Below are positions 24,250-25,276 of a stretch of 25,276 nt of DNA, piece by piece. The translations under genes and the position numbers were made by a program. The notes under the pieces were generated by a model. It saw only the letters and a list, made by a program, of their open reading frames with translations, had not been told where the DNA came from and did not search any database. Each line of letters begins with the position of its first letter. Position 1 is the stretch's first letter. Source of the stretch: RGEC01 sp044371405 (lineage in GTDB: Bacteria > Bacteroidota > Bacteroidia > NS11-12g > UBA955); assembly GCA_044371405.1 (NCBI GenBank), contig JBILTS010000017.1, positions 1 to 25,276 on the forward strand, in the 5' to 3' direction.

Positions 24250-25276
24250 TTATTCACTCATGGCACCGATCACATCATAACGGGTGATGATGTGCCAGTT
24301 ACCACCCAGATCCATCATTAATACAGCATTGTTGTCTTTGTTGATTAACGATGAAACATGGTCTATGGTATCGGAGTAAGACACGATTGGAAAAGGTTTA
24401 CGCATCACCTCTTTTACCTGCGACTGCATCAGGTCGCGGTTCTTGAGCAGTGCGGCATAAAGCCCGGCATCTTCCAGGGCACCGGAAAAATGCTTATTTT
24501 CATCCAACACAGGAATTTGAGATATGCCGTATTTCTGCATCAGCGCAAAGGCGGTTTCGCAGCTATCGGTTTCTTTGATGGTAAGTAATGGCAAATGGCT
24601 GTGACCTTTTACCAAATCCAGTGCGAGGGCTTTGGGCGATGCAGGTAAAAAGCCCCGGTCGCGCATCCAGTCGTCATTAAACATTTTGCCGAGGTAACGT
24701 GTGCCGTGATCGTGAAAGATGACCACCACCACATCGCCTTTTTTAAATCGACCGGCCATCTGCATCAGTCCTGCCATGGCCGAGCCGGCGCTGTTCCCTA
24801 CAAAAATGCCCTCTTCGCGGGGAATTCTGCGGGTCATCACGGCTGCATCCTTATCGGTTACTTTTTCGAAGTAATCAATGATGCTGAAATCCACATTGGC
24901 CGGTAGAAAATCCTCTCCAATGCCTTCTGTGATGTATGGATAGATTTCATTTTTATCAAAAATACCGGTTTCCTTGTACTTCTTGAAAACAGAACCATAG
25001 GTATCGATTCCCAGCACTTGTATAGCCGGATTTTTCTCTTTCAGGAACTTACCCGTACCGCAAATAGTTCCGCCTGTTCCAACACCAACCACCAGGTGGG
25101 TAATTTTACCCTCAGTTTGATCCCAGATTTCGGGGCCGGTTTGTTCATAATGTGCCTGGGAATTGCTTAGGTTATCATACTGGTTTGGTTTCCATGCATT
25201 TGGAATTTCCTTTGCTAAACGTGAACTAACGCTGTAATAACTGCGGGGATCTTCCGGTTCCACATCTGTGGGACAC
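24250..25276 (-). CDS. Cystathionine beta-synthase-like PLP enzyme with CBS domain pair (partial, 5' end missing)
   Basis: This is the C-terminal part of a fold-type II PLP enzyme of the cysteine synthase/cystathionine beta-synthase group, cut at the window edge; the frame stays open to 25276. The visible part starts at a CPTDVEPEDPRSYY stretch. It has the Gly-rich PLP phosphate loop GTGGTICGTGKF and a GNSAGSAMAG segment, so about the last third of the catalytic domain remains. Then follow two CBS motifs (about the last 130 residues, with LLTIKETDSCETAFALM and IVSYSDTIDHVSS), which usually bind adenosyl ligands. The catalytic Lys lies in the missing part. It is either cystathionine beta-synthase or a related cysteine synthase. 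It leads an apparent operon with the small lipoprotein and BtuF-like genes. Confidence 0.88.
   Translation of the reverse strand, partial: CPTDVEPEDPRSYYSVSSRLAKEIPNAWKPNQYDNLSNSQAHYEQTGPEIWDQTEGKITHLVVGVGTGGTICGTGKFLKEKNPAIQVLGIDTYGSVFKKYKETGIFDKNEIYPYITEGIGEDFLPANVDFSIIDYFEKVTDKDAAVMTRRIPREEGIFVGNSAGSAMAGLMQMAGRFKKGDVVVVIFHDHGTRYLGKMFNDDWMRDRGFLPASPKALALDLVKGHSHLPLLTIKETDSCETAFALMQKYGISQIPVLDENKHFSGALEDAGLYAALLKNRDLMQSQVKEVMRKPFPIVSYSDTIDHVSSLINKDNNAVLMMDLGGNWHIITRYDVIGAMSE

Noticed and set aside
1..25276. tRNA genes, rRNA genes, CRISPR arrays, insertion sequences, riboswitches
   Set aside because: I looked for cloverleaf, repeat-spacer, terminal inverted repeat and leader patterns and saw none.

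Overview
The window looks like a chromosomal segment of a Bacteroidota (Bacteroidetes) bacterium, probably near the Chitinophagales/Sphingobacteriales side. The evidence is a T9SS C-terminal sorting domain, the Bacteroidetes -7 promoter element TAnnTTTG in front of several genes, lipoproteins with Bacteroidetes-like N-termini, few Shine-Dalgarno sequences, and a complete Alternative Complex III operon. There are no rRNA or tRNA genes, no CRISPR array, no insertion sequence and no phage genes. Coding is dense and no gap exceeds 300 bases.

Layout: (1) 51-1361, + strand, a lipoprotein of the vanadium haloperoxidase/PAP2 fold. (2) 1364-3976, - strand, valS. (3) 4073-12539, - strand, the six-gene operon actA-actB-actC-actD-actE-actF for Alternative Complex III, a membrane quinol:cytochrome c (or electron carrier) oxidoreductase that replaces the bc1 complex. 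A promoter lies before actA and a strong terminator after actF. (4) 12731-13507, + strand, a family 2 glycosyltransferase. (5) 13504-15575, - strand, a TPR protein translationally coupled to a lytic transglycosylase lipoprotein. (6) 15640-18454, + strand, an MBL/beta-CASP nuclease, a YhhQ-type queuosine-precursor transporter and a small polytopic protein with a His cluster. (7) 18469-20031, - strand, a T9SS-secreted protein. (8) 20113-22263, - strand, ribosomal protein S1. (9) 22327-25276, - strand, two small paralogous zinc-ribbon proteins, a BtuF-like binding protein, a small lipoprotein and a cystathionine beta-synthase-like enzyme cut by the window edge.

How they work together: the act genes encode one respiratory complex. 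ActC and ActF are quinol-side membrane subunits, ActB carries the Fe-S wire, ActA and ActE carry c-type hemes, and ActD is a small membrane subunit. No terminal oxidase genes follow actF here. The remaining genes are mainly housekeeping (valS, rpsA), envelope and RNA-related functions.

The observations most worth a second look are: the S1 gene, which has a perfect Bacteroidetes promoter, an 8-nt Shine-Dalgarno sequence, a TTG start and a C-terminal helix-hairpin-helix extension; a set of -7 elements only 5-8 nt from start codons, suggesting near-leaderless mRNAs; the six-heme ActA; and the tandem zinc-ribbon pair. I see no clearly novel multi-gene system. The candidate novelties are single-gene or regulatory.
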